Positions 61,408 to 64,000 of a DNA stretch of 64,000 nucleotides are shown here, one piece after another. The DNA is taken from the NCBI GenBank assembly GCA_023238725.1, contig CM041544.1:5476001-5540000 (forward strand), written 5' to 3'. Made by a program: the position numbers and the translations under genes. Positions within the stretch are counted from its first letter, which is position 1, and the number at the start of each line of letters is the position of its first letter. The notes below the pieces were generated by a model that made no database searches, was not told the DNA's origin, and saw only the letters and a program-made list of their open reading frames with translations. The DNA comes from Scortum barcoo (lineage: Eukaryota; Chordata; Actinopteri; Centrarchiformes; Terapontidae).

Positions 61408-62720
61408 CACTGCTCAAAACATATTCTTATTAAATACTTTGTTCTTTAACATAGTTGAATGTGCTGACAACAAAATCACACAAAAATTATCAATGGAAAT
61501 CAAATTTATTAACCCATGGAGGTCTGGATTTGGAGTCACACTCAAAATTAAAGTGGAAAAACACACTACAGGACTGATTCCAACTTTGATGTAATGTCCT
61601 TAAAACAAGTCAAAATGAGGCTCAGTAATGTGTGTGGCCTCCATGTGCCTGTATGACCTCCCTACAACGCCTGGGCATGCTCCTGATGAGGTGGCGGACG
61701 GATGGTCTCCTGAGGGATCTCCTCCCAGACCTGGACTAAAGCATCCGCCAACTCCTGGACAGTCTGTGGTGCAACGTGGCGTTGGTGGATGGAGCGAGAC
61801 ATGATGTCCCAGATGTGCTCAATTGGATTCAGGTCTGGGGAACGGGCGGGCCAGTCCATAGCATCAATGCCTTGCCTTCATTTTGTCTTGCAGGAACTGC
61901 TGACACACTCCAGCCACATGAGGTCTAGCATTGTCTTGCATTAGGAGGAACCCAGGGCCAACCGCACCAGCATATGGTCTCACAAGGAGTCTGAGGATCT
62001 CATCTCAGTACCTAATGACAGTCAGGCAACCTCTGGCGAGCACATGGAGGGCTGTGCGGCCCCCCAAAGAAATGCCACCCCACACCATTACTGACCCACT
62101 GCCAAACCGGTCATGCTGGAGGATGTTGCAGGCAGCAGAACGTTCTCCACGGCGTCTCCAGACTCTGTCACGTCTGTCACATGTGCTCAGTGTGAACCTG
62201 CTTTCATCTGTGAAGAGCACAGGGCACCAGTGGCGAATTTGCCAATCTTGGTGTTCTCTGCATCCTGCACGGTGTTGGGCTGTAAGCACAACCCCCACCT
62301 GTGGACGTCAGGCCCTCATACCACCCCCTGATGGAGTCTGTTTCTGACCGTTTGAGCAGACACATGCACATTTTGTGGCCTTGCTGGAGGTCATTTTGCA
62401 GGGCTCTGGCAGTGCTCCTCCTGTTCCTCCTTGCACAAAGGCGGAGGTAGCGGTCCTGCTGCTGGGTTGTTGCCCTCCTACAGCCTCCTCCACGTCTCCT
62501 GATGTACTGGCCTGTCTCCTGGTAGCGCCTCCATGCTCTGGACACTACGCTGACAGACACAGCAAACCTTCTTGCCACAGCTCTAACATTGATGTGCCAT
62601 CCTGGATGAGCTGCACTACCTGAGCCACTTGTGTGGGTTGTAGACTCCGAAAATGAAAGTGTGATTGACTTGGAGTTACATTGTGTTGTTTAAGTGTTCC
62701 CTTTATTTTTTTGAGCAGTG
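61408..62720 (-). mobile_element. Tc1-like (Tc1/mariner) DNA transposon, decayed copy
   Basis: The element is 1313 bp and bounded by inverted ends CACTGCTCAAAA... and ...TTTTGAGCAGTG, each flanked by the TA dinucleotide that Tc1/mariner elements duplicate. The ends match a Tc1 family I recognise from fish. The right end is better conserved than the left. The minus-strand transposase remnants occupy most of the element. Confidence 0.9.
61662..62590 (-). pseudogene. Tc1-like transposase, broken
   Basis: In order on the minus strand come a helix-turn-helix part (ARRFAVSVSVVSRAWRRYQE, about 62578), the first catalytic Asp in FTDESRF (about 62206), SVMVWGGIS, the second Asp in QDNARPH (about 61945), and the Glu in SPDLNPIEH (about 61830). 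This is the DD34E pattern of Tc1 transposases. The pieces lie in three frames (ends 62578, 62298, 61859), with a TGA inside the catalytic part near 62005, so the gene is inactive. Confidence 0.88.
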
Positions 62721-64000
62721 TATATTATATAGTTATACAACACTGCATGCAATTTAACTCCTCCCTTTGTGCAACATTAAACTGGCATAAACTATAGTTA
62801 ACTGGTTAGTACTGTACTTGTACTAAAGTCATAGATCTCTAGAATGAATGTAATAACTGTAATAACTGTAATATCTCTAGAATGTAATAACTTAAACTTA
62901 ACTTATCCATAAAACTAATACTGCACAGTTCCTGTAATTTAGTAGCTGAATAAAAAATACTATTATTATTACTACCGTGTTTGTTTGACCTTTTTACTCT
63001 CTCTCTCATGTTCTTTGTTTTATTCCTAACTGTCTGTATTTTATCACTTAGACAGATGCCAAAGAGTGTAATGCAGTGCCACGACTATACTGTCCTGTTG
63101 TTTGAAAAGTCTTTGTTCAAAAAGGCAATGCCTTTTTAATTTAGCTAAAAAAGATGCTTCTTTAAGAAATATAGTAAAACATGAGTTGGAGAAGTTGGAT
63201 ATTAAACATGATTTTGAGAAATATATAAGGAAACTAGTTACCATTTGTTGTCTTATTGCAAATGAACAAAATCTGCTGGATCAATGCTGAACATTTTATT
63301 TTAAAAAAGGGAAGAAAGACTGACTGAATGATACATCTATATAAGATGAAACTATGTTTTCTTTGCTTTAAAAGCAACAAGATAGACAAAGCTTTGACTT
63401 CTTTGTATTAGTATTGGGTATTCCACATTCTTCATGGATTGAAAGGAATTAAACTAACTTTGGACTCTTCAACCAAGAAGTATTTCAACATGGAATCACA
63501 GTTAAAGAGATAAATAAAACATGAGAAGGGTTTTATAGTTTAGTCAAATAAAATATGAACACATTCAGACTATATTTATCTATTTTATCTCTTCTTATTT
63601 GCATATATACTGTATGCAGCCCTTTTACTGCTCCATTAATAATGAAACTGATGATAACATAAACTTTGTTCTGCACACATGCCCTTTGTGCTGGAGGACT
63701 TATGTAGTGGCCGATATTGGTGTCATCATACAGCCACTAGATGGCGACACATTTCTACACTTGTACATTTCACTGACTTTCACTACCTGTCACGTCAGAC
63801 AGGCAGTGATCCACTACATTGTTCCTCTTATTACTTAACAGTTGCACATGACCCCTTGAACATTAACTAAGCTGTAATAACCTCATGTTTTCTCCCATTA
63901 ATATCGACTCGACACTTATCATTTTTGGGAGATTGTTCAATTGTTAAACTAGGTTGTTGTACAGACTTTTGACCTTTAACACCTGTTTTGCACCTGCAAG
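62721..64000. other. upstream flank with no recognised gene
   Basis: AT-rich sequence with a few short imperfect tandem repeats (for example TGTAATAAC units near 62848-62890). An open frame of 62 codons at 63102-63290 has no recognised homology. In human the next gene on this side is KIF11; none of it is recognisable here. Confidence 0.7.

Noticed and set aside
63102..63290. A Lys/Glu-rich 62-codon frame upstream of ide
   Set aside because: It looks helix-like but matches no family I know and is short and AT-rich; I could not link it to a start of the neighbouring gene.

Overview
The window is vertebrate nuclear DNA, almost certainly from a ray-finned, probably percomorph, fish. It carries three protein-coding genes in the order and orientation known from human 10q23: cpeb3 (minus), marchf5 (plus) and ide (minus). 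The noncoding DNA is rich in CA/TA microsatellites, a tRNA-derived SINE, a fish-type Tc1 element and repeats I recognise from fish genomes. No prokaryotic, viral, CRISPR or toxin features were seen.

Layout. Positions 1-5014 are the start of a cpeb3 intron. Positions 5015-6148 are the first coding exon of cpeb3, encoding its Q-rich low-complexity N-terminus; the RNA-binding exons lie outside the window. Positions 6149-8967 hold the cpeb3 5' UTR region and the head-to-head interval with marchf5. marchf5 runs from 8968 to 32076 in six coding exons and encodes a 281-residue RING-CH ubiquitin ligase with four membrane segments. Positions 32077-36232 are the tail-to-tail interval, holding the 3' UTRs of marchf5 and ide. 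ide runs from 61071 down to 36233 in 25 coding positions, with a duplicated alternative exon 15, and encodes a 1015-residue insulin-degrading enzyme. A decayed Tc1-like transposon (61408-62720) sits just upstream of ide. Positions 62721-64000 have no recognisable gene.

All splice junctions were placed by hand from reading-phase continuity and family similarity. Both complete genes join in frame from start to stop, at lengths close to the human proteins (281 against 278; 1015 against 1019).

The three genes are not a functional pathway. cpeb3 regulates mRNA translation and polyadenylation, marchf5 acts at the mitochondrial outer membrane, and ide is a zinc peptidase of cytosol, mitochondria and peroxisome. 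Their linkage is ancient synteny, with a likely shared cpeb3/marchf5 promoter. The most interesting items are in ide: a 145-nt/145-nt mutually exclusive exon pair (15a/15b), tandem exon 1 donors that could switch the mitochondrial presequence on or off, an overlapping uORF in a TISU/YY1-like context, and one GC-AG intron.
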